From Smittia aterrima (Eukaryota > Arthropoda > Insecta > Diptera > Chironomidae), in contig CP093830.1 in the NCBI GenBank assembly GCA_033063855.1, positions 17,112,854 through 17,176,853 on the forward strand: a stretch of 64,000 nt of DNA, read 5' to 3'. The notes beneath the pieces were generated by a model, which was not told where the DNA came from, made no database searches, and saw only the letters and a list, made by a program, of their open reading frames with translations. How positions within the stretch are numbered: the first letter of the stretch is position 1; each line of letters starts with the position of its first letter. Positions 11,652 to 21,581 of this stretch are shown here, in pieces. The translations under genes and the position numbers were made by a program.

Positions 11652-13732
11652 ATAAAGAAATTGACTGTAAAACCTATTTCCAATGTGTGAATATATAAAA
11701 AAAAGTCCTACATATGATTAATCGCATAAAGCTCATAACCTACCTCAAATCGCCCTTATGGAGATGACATACTCCGGCTGAATAATGATCTTAGAGCCCT
11801 TTGGTCCTTCATACTGTGATGAATGTCATCTATTCTTTCTTGTTAAGGACATGTCGACCATTTATCTTTGCTCAAAGACGAGATGAGATTTAAATTGAGT
11901 CAACAGGTGAACGTGAAAATTTCCCATCTGATGCAGGAACTAAAATTCGTACGAGCTGTAAAGGAACGGTGATTGATGAAGTCCTAAATCCCCAATTAGT
12001 TTACACAACTAAGGTCTTTGTTCGGTAATATTTTGACGCAATGCCGAGAGTGAAGCTCTTAATAAAGCTTTTAAGAGACACGGCGAGCACGTGAAAATTC
12101 ATTCAAGTCCTGGAATAAAAGGCGTAAAGCTCTGGGAATAAACAAAGCATGGATTAGTGAGAATAAATGTGTTCTGTGAAGGAAACACCGAAAAGCCGTC
12201 ACTTAAAATGGGTAAAAGCTTTGCGCACACAAAAACCTACGGTAATCAACCTTTCAAAGCTTAATTTACCAAACAAAATTCCCATCATAAGCTCAGCTTA
12301 CGTTTTCATGATCAAACTTTTCAATTAAACCAACAAATATTCGTATGTTTCATCATGAAACTCTCGTTTTATTCTTCCATTTAAATGCTCCACAAACTTT
12401 TTCTTGTCTCATTCAACAAGTGCACAAAGTTTTTAGATATTTTAAAAAACTTTTTTACGCAGAAAGCGCGAGAGCGAAAGAGAGATAAATGACTCAAACG
12501 AAACGATGAAAAATGTCTCGCGAATCCGAGGATTTCGTGAGAAAAAACAGAGACGAACATGATTCGTCTACGACGACCCTTTTTCCTCGAGATAATGACG
12601 CGGATCCGCGGGTTAACACCTCTCAAAATTCATTTAAGCTCTCAAGAGAGCGAGGAAAACCAAATTAAATTATAAATTTATGGGGATGGTCATTACAGTA
12701 AGGCAAGTAATAAATTTTTAACAAGGGAATGAAAAGATGAATTAAAACGAAAATTTCTTATGATTTCGAGAATTTTTGAAGAGTCTCTTACGTCATCTCG
12801 AAAGTCACGTAGCGTGAGATTTCGATTAAAATAAGATTTATGCGAAGCAGGTGAAGTGCAGAAATATAAATCCAAAGATTATTAATTTAAATTATTAATC
12901 AAATAATTTTCATTGAGATTGAAAAAGTTAAAATTGATTTGACCACCGAGCGAGTTTTTTCTCCGCAAGAGCAGTGAAGCTTTTATTGTTTTCGAATGAG
13001 ATTTAATTATTAATTGTGAATTTATTCGAGGTCGGCTATGTTCGGTAGCCCTTTCCTTTATCTTTATGAAACCGGAATCAATGAAAAGTTTTCTTGCCTA
13101 AGATAATATTTTCATGTCGAGCTTTCATGGAAAACATTTAATTCGCATTTTATTAAATTAAAGCTTTCAGTTTCAACTTTTCTCGTTGGACAGTTTTGAG
13201 TTAACCTCCCGGCGAGTTGTAACCTCTGGTTAACATTAAAAATAAAAATAACTATAAAAATTATTATTGTAAGCTTCCATTGCATTCAACGTCCAACCTC
13301 GATTTCAATTTCCTGACGTTAGCAAACACAAGATCATCGTTTAAAGCTTAAACGATTACAAGCGATGTCGATTTGGTTTGATTTGATGAAGCTTATTCAT
13401 TTATCTTCAAACACTAAAATATCAAAAAGTTCAACTCTTCTCCTGTGAGTTCAAAATGTGTTAAGGCTCTTCACTGACAACTTAAAATGATTGCAAAAAT
13501 TTCTAATCCACGTTATGCATTTAATACGAAAAAAATTATCTTTGATTTCATGGAAATCATTCGAAGTGTTCGACACACACAAACAATTCGCTTATCGGTG
13601 AAACTTTCTTATCTTGGTTCTTCTTAAAATTGTCGACTGTAAAAACGACAAATATTTACGTGACATTAGTAAAATTCGATTTGTTGTTGAGAAAAGAGCT
13701 CATCATTTTATAATATTTATTAATTCCTAGCA
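11652..13732. other. Intergenic region, nothing recognised
   Basis: About 2.1 kb of AT-rich sequence. Open frames here are short, low-complexity and lack splice logic. It should hold the 3' UTR of the SNAPC1-like gene and the promoter of the VHS gene; no specific element could be named. Confidence 0.5.
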
Positions 13733-14752
13733 ATGCCTCAATTGTTGCAGTTAAAAAACTCTCTAGAAGCCGCTACATCAAATCCAAACTTAGAATCTGA
13801 CTGGAATTCTATTATGGAGATCTGTGATATGATAGGGAAAAGTGGAGTTTCGTAAGTTTCTTTTTTCAATTTGTTTCATACTAACTTCCGATTAAAGTCG
13901 ATTCGTTTCAGACCAATAAGTGCAGTCAATGAAATCAAAGAAAAGATTTTTTCGCTGAATGGACAAACGGCTCTTAATGCTTTAATTGTGCTTGAAGCGG
14001 TTGCTGATAATTGTGGGTCCTTGGTTCAAAGAGAGATCGCGAGCAAAGATAATTGCGAGATCTACGTTCTTCTCATTCAAACTACAAATCACGAAAATGT
14101 TCGTAGCAAGATGCTCGAGATGATCCAAACATGGAATAAAAATTTCCAAAACCGCGAGATCGAGGTGAATATCACAATCCAAATAAATATTTAACTTTTT
14201 ATCAATATTTCAAAGGATACCATGAACATCTTGAAAATGGAAGGCTACAAACTTACAGAGGTTGAAGACGTTCAGTCATGCCATCGATGTACTGTTGTCC
14301 TTTCTTTCGATCAATACAAATATCATTGTCGTTTCTGTGATAAAGTTTGCTGCGTCGACTGCACAACGCTCTTGGAGAATGCTCGTGTTTGTTTTGATTG
14401 CTTTGAAGGTGAAAAGGATTTACCAGTTGAGAACCAGGAACTTCAGCCGGAAGCTACCGATGAATTTGAAGATGATTGGGAAGACGAAGACGAAAATGAA
14501 TTACAAGCTAAGTGTCCTGAGCATCAAGCATTTGAGGCAACAGCGCCTGTTGAAGATGAAGGACCAAATATTGGAGAAACCTGCAGAGTCTGTTGTGTAA
14601 ATCCAATCGATTCAGCGCTTGTTCAATGTGGTCACATGTGTATGTGCTATGACTGTTCGCTCATTGTGAGAGGACCCAATCAAAACAACAGCGGACCCTG
14701 TCCGATTTGCCTTGAGCCCATAGAGAAAGTACTTCGCATTTTTAAGTCTTGA
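13733..14752 (+). CDS. VHS-FYVE-RING protein (Hrs-like N-terminus with a C-terminal RING)
   Basis: Exons 13733-13851, 13912-14164 and 14216-14752 join in phase to 302 residues. Residues 1-125 form a VHS domain (ATSNPNLESDW, ALIVLEAVADNCG, EMIQTWNKNF). The linker MNILKMEGYKL resembles the VHS-FYVE linker of Hrs. Residues 146-186 form a FYVE-like zinc finger with four CxxC-type pairs (CHRC, YHCRFC, CVDC, RVCFDC), but the usual WxxD and RRHHCR basic patch are weakened. After an acidic linker, residues 247-293 are a C3HC4 RING (CRVCC, CGHMCMC, CPIC) ending in LRIFKS, as in neuralized or CARP-type E3 ligases. Inference: an endosomal, ubiquitin-handling E3. It is much shorter than Hrs, and I do not recognise a named orthologue. 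Confidence 0.8.
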
Positions 14753-15480
14753 AAACAGCTGCAACATGTGATCGATCGATGGTGAGATCGAGCAAAGAGC
14801 TTGGCCGAGCTAGAAGCTTCTCAGTAGCCAGACGAAAGATAGTCTTACACAGATATTTAACTCGATTTAATCATTTGCCTTACATCATCTTTGCGTTCAA
14901 AATTAATAAATTGATCTCTTATTTTCATCTCGTAAACGCGACGCCACAGTTAATTGATGATAATGATATTCAATAAAATTGCCAGCGAAAATAAAATGAG
15001 CTGAATTCACTCACTCGAATATCAAAAAACCCTTTTAACTCGTAAATGGATCTAATGATCGTTAGATTCGTATCTTTTGTACACAACACTTGCTTGTAAG
15101 CTCAGAAAGCGTGTTTGTTGTTTGTTGCCTTTCGTGATGCCTTCATTCTTCTGTTCGAGATATCGCTTTATTTCGGGTTCTTCGAGAAATGAAATCGTCT
15201 CGCCGCGTCTAAATTCTTTTATTAAATTACCTTCAACAGTTAAACACGCGATGGATCAACAGAAAGACAACAAATCCTGATCAAATATCTGGTTTATGAC
15301 CAAGCAAGCATGTGTACTTGAGCTAATTCTGCAAGGTAACCTTCAACTTGCGCTCTGATACTTCTGTATCTGAAATTAAATGTTTCAATATGATTAAAAC
15401 AAAATTTATATTTTCCAAAAAACTTTATTATAAAAAACTTTTAATTTTGCTTAATTTTAAATTTTTGAAGCTGAAAAAAA
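14753..15480. other. 3' flank of the VHS gene
   Basis: About 730 bp with no supportable coding exon. A poly(A) signal AATAAA near 14970 probably ends the VHS-FYVE-RING transcript. Nothing else recognised. Confidence 0.4.
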
Positions 15481-15656
15481 AAATCTTTATTTCTTTCATC
15501 TACAATTTTACATTAAATCTTTACATCAAATTCTAATTATAAAAAAATGTTTTCTTCTTTGGTCTCGTCTTCTTCAGTTCGTCCTGTATACTCCAGTTCC
15601 GTTCTCCTTTCTTTTTGTACCTAAAATGAAAAAAACAAAATTAAAATTTGGAAAAA

Positions 15657-15788
15657 TAATTGTTTTAACTTGGTTTCCAATTTTTTTTAGTTGCAAAAGA
15701 TACTTCTTCAGTTTGAGATATTTGGGAACGCTGTCGAAATAATCTTTTGCAATGTAAAAAAAGTTTGGAAATCAAGTTAAAAAATTGA
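15657..15788. repeat. Imperfect inverted repeat, ~45-bp arms and 40-bp loop
   Basis: The arm at about 15657-15701 (core TTAACTTGGTTTCCAA, then a T run and TTGCAAAAGAT) is the reverse complement, with a few mismatches, of the arm at about 15742-15788. The spacer is about 40 bp. A transcript would fold into a long hairpin. The right arm covers the stop codon of the acidic ORF at 15777. It could be a small hairpin-RNA source, a miniature palindromic element or a chance palindrome. Confidence 0.7.
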
Positions 15789-16181
15789 TTTGAAGCAGAA
15801 TCCGAAGCAACAGAACCATCCGCCATCAAGTTCCCTCTCGGGCAATCCCTCTGCCCGAGAGAAACCTCCCAACCCTTTTGGTTTCATCTCAGGCAATTCC
15901 TCAACCCACCGGCGAGTTTTCACCCGTGGGTCCTCTTCGCGATCCTCTGCCCAAGAGAAACCTTCTGGTTCCTTCTCGGGCAATTCCTCTTCCTGAGAGA
16001 AACCAACCAACGCTTCTGGATTCTGCTTCATACTTACTTCTGGGTTCTCTTCGCATTCCTCTGCAAAAGAGAACCCAGTTTCGAATTCATGATCCCATTC
16101 TTCTCCCCAGTCGTCTTCACAGTCGTCTTCCCATTCGTCTTCCCAGTCCTTTTCCCAGTCTTCTTCCCATTCAGTTTCCAT
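15777..16181 (-). CDS. Hypothetical acidic tryptophan-repeat protein
   Basis: A 134-residue frame starting at ATG 16181, just after a strong acceptor-like TTTTTTCAG on the minus strand, so an upstream exon is likely. Residues 5-37 place an aromatic residue at every fourth position (W5, W9, W13, W17, W25, W29, F33, F37, with C21 replacing one W), surrounded by Asp/Glu. This reflects a 12-bp DNA repeat. Residues 37-120 hold imperfect repeats of about 15-30 residues beginning GFS and rich in E, P and R. The frame ends in GWFCCFGFCFKSIF inside the inverted repeat. Further minus-strand coding may lie at about 15545-15620 after a TTTTAG acceptor. I know no family for it. The acidic-W pattern recalls kinesin-light-chain W-acidic motifs, which is speculation. 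Confidence 0.4.
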   Translation of the reverse strand: METEWEEDWEKDWEDEWEDDCEDDWGEEWDHEFETGFSFAEECEENPEVSMKQNPEALVGFSQEEELPEKEPEGFSWAEDREEDPRVKTRRWVEELPEMKPKGLGGFSRAEGLPERELDGGWFCCFGFCFKSIF

Positions 16182-16538
16182 TTTTGATTTCTCCTGAAAA
16201 AAGATTGAAAAAAAAGGAAAAAAATTAATATTTCTTATTTCTCGTCAATTCCTGAATCCAAAACTGTACTCGAATCGGTACTTCAGTTATAAAGCAGAAA
16301 AACAAGAATAAAAATTTATTCACGCTTGTTTTCCAGCTTATTTTAATTTTTTCAATCACCGCTTGAATTTTCCTCAATGAATTTTAACAATAAATTGTAA
16401 ATTGTAGAATTTCCGAAGACTACTTAGACCCCGATTTTCCAAAAAAAAAATTGTGACAAAAAAGCTTGCTTGGATATTTTTTCTTGAAATTTTGGTTTTG
16501 TCTCAAGTCCAACATTTTTTGTAACTGAAAACATACAG

Positions 16539-16872
16539 AAGATCATTAGGAAACAATAAAGAGTTGCAATTAAGTGAATTCCAAAAGAAATTTGAAGAAA
16601 ACTCAGTGAAAAGGAATTCTCAAGTCTTTAAGAATAAGAAGCCCAGAAATTTCAAGAAATTTGATAGAAACTTATTCAAGTTCAACAAAATTGATTCTGC
16701 CAAGCTTACATTACTTCGAAAAAGATGTGACTCAAAGTGTAACGAATCTGAAAATAAAATCCCGTTGGTTAACGAAAGCGCCGAGAGTGAACAAGAAATT
16801 CAAAACCTGAAAAACAAAACATTTGTGAATTTAAAAAACAAAAACAGTTTAGTTGCGGAAATAAGTGAATAA
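16539..16872 (+). other. ATG-less K/N-rich open frame, possible terminal exon
   Basis: An open frame of about 110 codons runs from a possible acceptor (ACATACAG, ending near 16538) to a stop at 16872. It encodes a lysine/asparagine-rich sequence with FQKKFEENSVKRN and QEIQNLKNKT. No ATG lies in frame upstream before a stop. It is long for AT-rich noncoding DNA, so it could be the last exon of an unrecognised gene or a decayed exon. No homology recognised. Confidence 0.25.
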
Positions 16873-18271
16873 GCTGAAATGTGAAAAGTCATTCGCCAAA
16901 GTTTTAGTGAAAAGTGCCAACAGTTCATTGTCAAAACAGTTCATTGATGACAACTGAAATCGAGTGGACCAACGTTATCTCCTCTATTTTTGACTTTATA
17001 ATTCACGACCTGTGACTAAGTCTTTTGAATAATGATAAAACTTGTTAGAGAGCTCACTTACAATAATCGAAGAATAAATTTATACCTTTGAAGTGTCGTG
17101 CTGCAAATTAATATCTTTGGCTTATTACTAAATCCTTCTCTTGTCTGAGTACATTTCGATCAATTACTTTGTCAGTAACCAATCTAAAACTTATCAAGAC
17201 ACTTAGTCATGAAATCCTCAAAGCGGAAACAGTGTCGGTTACATTAATCTATAAAGCAAGCCACGAGATGCATCATTACTTGAACACTCATCATCAAACA
17301 CAAAATCTATTAAAAAGCTTTTCCTCTTCTCTTTCAAGTTTAACATCAAAAGTTGCCTTTGCTCTTCAATTGCAATTTACGATGATTGCAACCGTAAATT
17401 TGTTCTCCCGTCGTTTTACATTTGATAAGAATTCGTGAATCGATAGATTTCTAAAGCTTACGACGCTCCGCATAAAAATCAAGTTTTATCTTCGATTTAC
17501 GTCATTGAGAGTGGAAAGTGGACGATATAAAGCGTTGTTTGGAAATCACTCAAAGTGTTGATCGCTCGACGCTTATAAAAGAACCTGTCGAATTGAGTTG
17601 GAGTAAAATAAAATTCGCTTTTACTTTCCCATAAAAAAACGACTCGAGACTCACCTGAATGAGAATTGTCCTGTAATGGAGGGAGTCTTGTGACTCATTT
17701 TCATGAGAAGCATAACGAGCGATAACAAAAGCGAAACAACATGGGAAATCGTCGACCTTATCATGTTTGGGCATTAAAACTCAGTTTACTTTTCTAGAAA
17801 TAAAATATTCACTTCAAAGATTGAAGCAATTAAATTTGAGACTCAATTTGATAACAACACCAACAGCGAGAGAACGGAGTTGCGTAACAAATTCCAAGGG
17901 CAATCGAACTAGTTTCTTGTTGTTATCGACAGTTAATCGAATTGGAGAATAGAAGTCAAGATGGTCATCAATTATTCGTCACCCTAAATCCTCTTCCCAC
18001 GACACAAACGCCTTTTCATGTAAGTAAGTCTCAAAGCTGTTTATATCTTCCTAATCGAATAGAGGAAACATTAATGTCTTCGATTATATTCTTTCTCCTT
18101 TATTTAGTGCTTTTAATTGCAATTAAACTATTCACATTTGATTCCAAAAATAAAGTGAGATCGAGAGCGAGAGAGAGTGAGAGAGAGAAGTCAGCTTAAA
18201 GCCTTGGATTAATGCCGTCTTGTAATGCTTCAATTGAACAATGGAAAGATGAAATCTTGTCGCCTGTTCGT
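16873..18271. other. Intergenic region with a GA-rich tract
   Basis: About 1.4 kb with no supportable gene. A purine-rich GAGA-type tract lies near 18160-18192, just beyond the Mip 1 stop codon on the opposite strand. Nothing else recognised. Confidence 0.4.
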
Positions 18272-18769
18272 TTACTTTCCCCATGCGGAGGAGAGTTTGT
18301 TCCAGCCGGGATTTCTCTTTCCCCAAAGTCCACGCATGTTGTTCCAGTTACCGGCAGTATCTCGTTTTCCCCAACCATTTCCTCGAAGCTGTGACCAATC
18401 ACGTTTTCCCCAAGCGTTGCTCATCTGCTTCCATGCTCGCTTATCATTTGACATATCTAAATCTTCTGGTGTATACTCATCGCTTCCTTCTTTGTTCGCC
18501 ATTAATTGTTCTGAGTACATTTGCATGAATCTTCGTAAGTCTTCGACTGAATCTTCGTCAAGGCTTCTCTTTCCCCAGCCACTCTGCAGCTGATTCCATG
18601 CTCGCTTTGCGATTGTATGCTGATCGTTGTCGACGACAGGAGAATTTTCTGAAGAAACTGGATTCTCTTTGCTGTCTTTTGCAGTCTCGACGTTGTCGGC
18701 TGATGCGGCCAACATCAAAAACATAAAAGTGATGGACACCATCAGTCCAAAGTTCCAATTATCCAACAT
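18272..18769 (-). CDS. Mip: Myoinhibitory peptide (allatostatin-B) precursor 1
   Basis: A 165-residue prepropeptide in one coding exon. Residues 1-23 are a signal peptide (FGLMVSITFMFLMLAASA). Dibasic KR sites and amidating glycines release AWNQLQSGW-amide, AWKQMSNAW-amide, DWSQLRGNGW-amide, a GNWNNMRGLW-amide and a C-terminal NPGWNKLSSAW followed by GK and stop. Four obey W-x6-W-amide; the third has seven residues between the tryptophans. Number and order match dipteran Mip precursors. MIPs are secreted neuropeptides acting on the sex-peptide-receptor class of GPCR in gut and sleep or mating circuits. An acceptor-like TTCACAG sits upstream of the ATG, suggesting a 5' UTR intron. A paralogue lies at 21054. 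Confidence 0.95.
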   Translation of the reverse strand: MLDNWNFGLMVSITFMFLMLAASADNVETAKDSKENPVSSENSPVVDNDQHTIAKRAWNQLQSGWGKRSLDEDSVEDLRRFMQMYSEQLMANKEGSDEYTPEDLDMSNDKRAWKQMSNAWGKRDWSQLRGNGWGKRDTAGNWNNMRGLWGKRNPGWNKLSSAWGK

Positions 18770-21053
18770 TGTTGTAACTTGAGTCTTGATTCACCTGTGA
18801 AGGAAGATCACAAAATTAATTTTCTATTTCGTGGTTTCGGAAATTCTCTGCGGTTCCGTAATTTTCCCAACATTTTCATGCGAGTCTGAGCATTAAAACT
18901 CTTAACAATCATCCCAAGCTACCCTCAATGAAAATCATGCTGTGATTCATCGCAATCAATGAACTTGTTCCGTCGAGGCTTCATGTGAACACTAAACAAG
19001 CGTTTTAGTATTATTGACCTCTCGATTAATTCAATTTCGCAGCGACGCAACTCAATCCACTTTTATGTGGACAAACACAATTAATTTTGCATTAGGATCT
19101 CCAATCTGTGATAGTTTTCGGTCGGAAAAAGTATCTCAATTGAATTTTCAACGAATGAAAGCGAATTTTCGATCCCTTTGGGTTACAGACGTGCTTTCAG
19201 CCTCAAGTCATTTCACTCGAAATGTTATAAGACGAAGCATATGGCGGAGGCACACGTGAGAAATCTGAGACTTCAAGGAACTTTATGAAAAATTTTCCTC
19301 GACTCGGCAATGCAGTTACACTCGAATCATTTACCTACAAACACATGGAAAACGATGCGAGCTGATAAAAATTTGATTTATTGCTTTCAATTACTTTACG
19401 GCGGGTTTAGTTAAATTGAATTTTCTTAATGTGATTTTTCGATTGAAGAGTTTACTCGAGATTGGAATTTTCAGTCCGGGATTTCTTTAGAAAGAAAAAT
19501 TTAAAAGTTTACGACAAGAAAAATTGTTCAGAAAATTCTTAAAGATCAACGAAATTTATTTCAAGCTTCGAATTAAACAATTCACGATACTTCATCGATT
19601 CTTCATTCGTTTGTATCTAATTCAAGTTTTAAATAACTCGAAAAACTGATTAAATCCGCTCAAATGGAAATTTGATCATCTCCAATTAAATTCACTATTC
19701 GAACCAAACTAAAATTTCACTCACTGCGTGTCCGGGAAAAAGGGATTTTGTGGTAGATCAATCGAACAAACAAAACGTTGATTTAAAATCCTCTGTCTAT
19801 GAGAGGTATTTATTTTTCAGCTTCTACTCACTGCAAGCACTTCCGAGTCAATGCCGTAAGCGAAACTACTCGGTAATGTTTTTATACTGAAAAGCTTTTC
19901 TCCGACCAAGTCGAAGTGAAAGAGGAAAAGCGAGGATGGAAAATCTGAAAAAAAATACACGAAACAACCCGAAAACCCGAACGGAGAGAAGAAGAGAAAG
20001 AAGCGATTTAACATGTTGTGCTCGTATGTTGCAAAGAAGAAAACTCGAGTGACATCATCAGCATTTTCAACAATGTTTCAAGTTGAAGCAGTTCCAACAG
20101 CTTAAGTAAGAAAGCTTTCAAAACTTTTTTTTTCTCATTTCACGGGAGAAGACGAACTGAAAATTGAGTGAAATTTAAATTGCGACGGGAAGAAACATTG
20201 TTGAGAGGGAAAATCGTAAGCAAATCGAGTTGGATGAAGCTCTCGCTTGTTGCGAAGGCAAAGGAGTTGAGGCGCCGTGGGACAAGGTATTTCGATGCGT
20301 TAATCAATTCTCAGCCAGAAATTCTCCGGTGTGCGGTTTATGTTACATCGTAAAATGATTTGATTGCCCTCGATTTATCGTGAAGGCAAAAGAACGTTGG
20401 CGGTCGAGACGACGATGAGTGTCGAACAAATCGCCAATCAAATTTCCAACGCTGCGGCCTACTCTCGATTAGGACTCAACAGGCCGAAAACTCATTCAGT
20501 TAGATCGCACGCCATGCGCAATTGCTTTATTAGTTTATGATAAACTGCAATAAACTTGATTACGTCCCCGTAAATGTTAATTTCGGCCGAAAGAATTGGA
20601 TTAATTAGTCACTGATTAAATGTTTATCGAAGCTAAAAGAGTTGAGAACAACAAGCGAAAGCTGTTTTGTCTCTGGCAACAAATGGTCTGTGAAACCTTC
20701 TTCTCCTCATTCATCATTTTTGACACTTTCTGGTCATCGTCGTTTGATATTTTTCAAGTGAGATAACTCAATTAAGATTAAGAACGAGGGGATAAAAATT
20801 AAAAATGATCAGACTTTGCGTAATTAATAGCGCAGCTTGGAATCTGTAATGAAATAATTTACCTTTGATCTTTGTCTCTCACATTTCTTTATTCTTTTTT
20901 TAATTTTATTTTAAATTTACATTTACAATGGAATATTTCGCTTCAGATTAAACGCTTAGCGAAGTGTCACTTTCTTTATGTTAAAATTCAATTAAAACAA
21001 TGGAATGATCTTCTTCAGTCTCGTGCATGGTTTCGTCTCGAATCAGTTTTGAT
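18770..21053. other. Spacer between the two Mip genes
   Basis: About 2.3 kb. It must include the 5' UTR exon and promoter of Mip 1 and the 3' UTR of Mip 2. No coding exon or RNA gene recognised. Confidence 0.4.
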
Positions 21054-21581
21054 TTATTTTCCCCAGGCCTTTGACAATCTATTCCAATCGCGCGGTTCTC
21101 TTGCTGATCGTTTCCCCCAAAGTCCACGAAGATTATTCCAATTGCCCGGCTCTCGTTTACCTGTCCCTCTGAATCTATTCCAGTTTCGCTTCCCCCAAGC
21201 TCCATTCATTGACTTCCAAGCTCTCTTCTCGTTCAAATGGGTTCCATCAAAGTCATCGCTGTCAGAGATTAAATTGTAATCGTTTAAAGTCGGGAGATCG
21301 TAATAGAAATTTTTTGAGCTGTCGGGATAAGTGAGTTGCTGATAACTTTGAAGTGATTTCTTTGCTTCTTCCTCGTCGGGTGCTCGCTTGCCCCAGGAAC
21401 CATGCAATTGACTCCACGCTCGTTTTGCGAGTTCTCCAGCTTCGTCCGGCACTGGAATCTGATACGCGTCTGATTCATCGCTGTTTAAATCCTCGGCGTG
21501 AACACTTTGCTTCGTAGCGATCAGAATGACGAAGACGAGTAGCGAAGCATTCTTGAGCGCATTAATCCAAATGCTTTGCAT
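21054..21581 (-). CDS. Myoinhibitory peptide (allatostatin-B) precursor 2, tandem paralogue
   Basis: A 175-residue prepropeptide in one coding exon, with a signal peptide ending near SVHA and the same peptide order as Mip 1. Predicted products are AWSQLHGSW-amide, AWKSMNGAW-amide, a third NWNRFRGT segment, GNWNNLRGLW-amide and a final EPRDWNRLSKAW followed by GK and stop. Between GT and KR the third unit has only the glycine: the second tryptophan is missing, so it cannot yield a W-x6-W-amide peptide. The acidic spacers differ strongly from Mip 1 while the peptides are conserved, as expected for two expressed paralogues under selection. Same strand as Mip 1, 2.3 kb upstream of it. Confidence 0.93.
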   Translation of the reverse strand: MQSIWINALKNASLLVFVILIATKQSVHAEDLNSDESDAYQIPVPDEAGELAKRAWSQLHGSWGKRAPDEEEAKKSLQSYQQLTYPDSSKNFYYDLPTLNDYNLISDSDDFDGTHLNEKRAWKSMNGAWGKRNWNRFRGTGKREPGNWNNLRGLWGKRSAREPRDWNRLSKAWGK

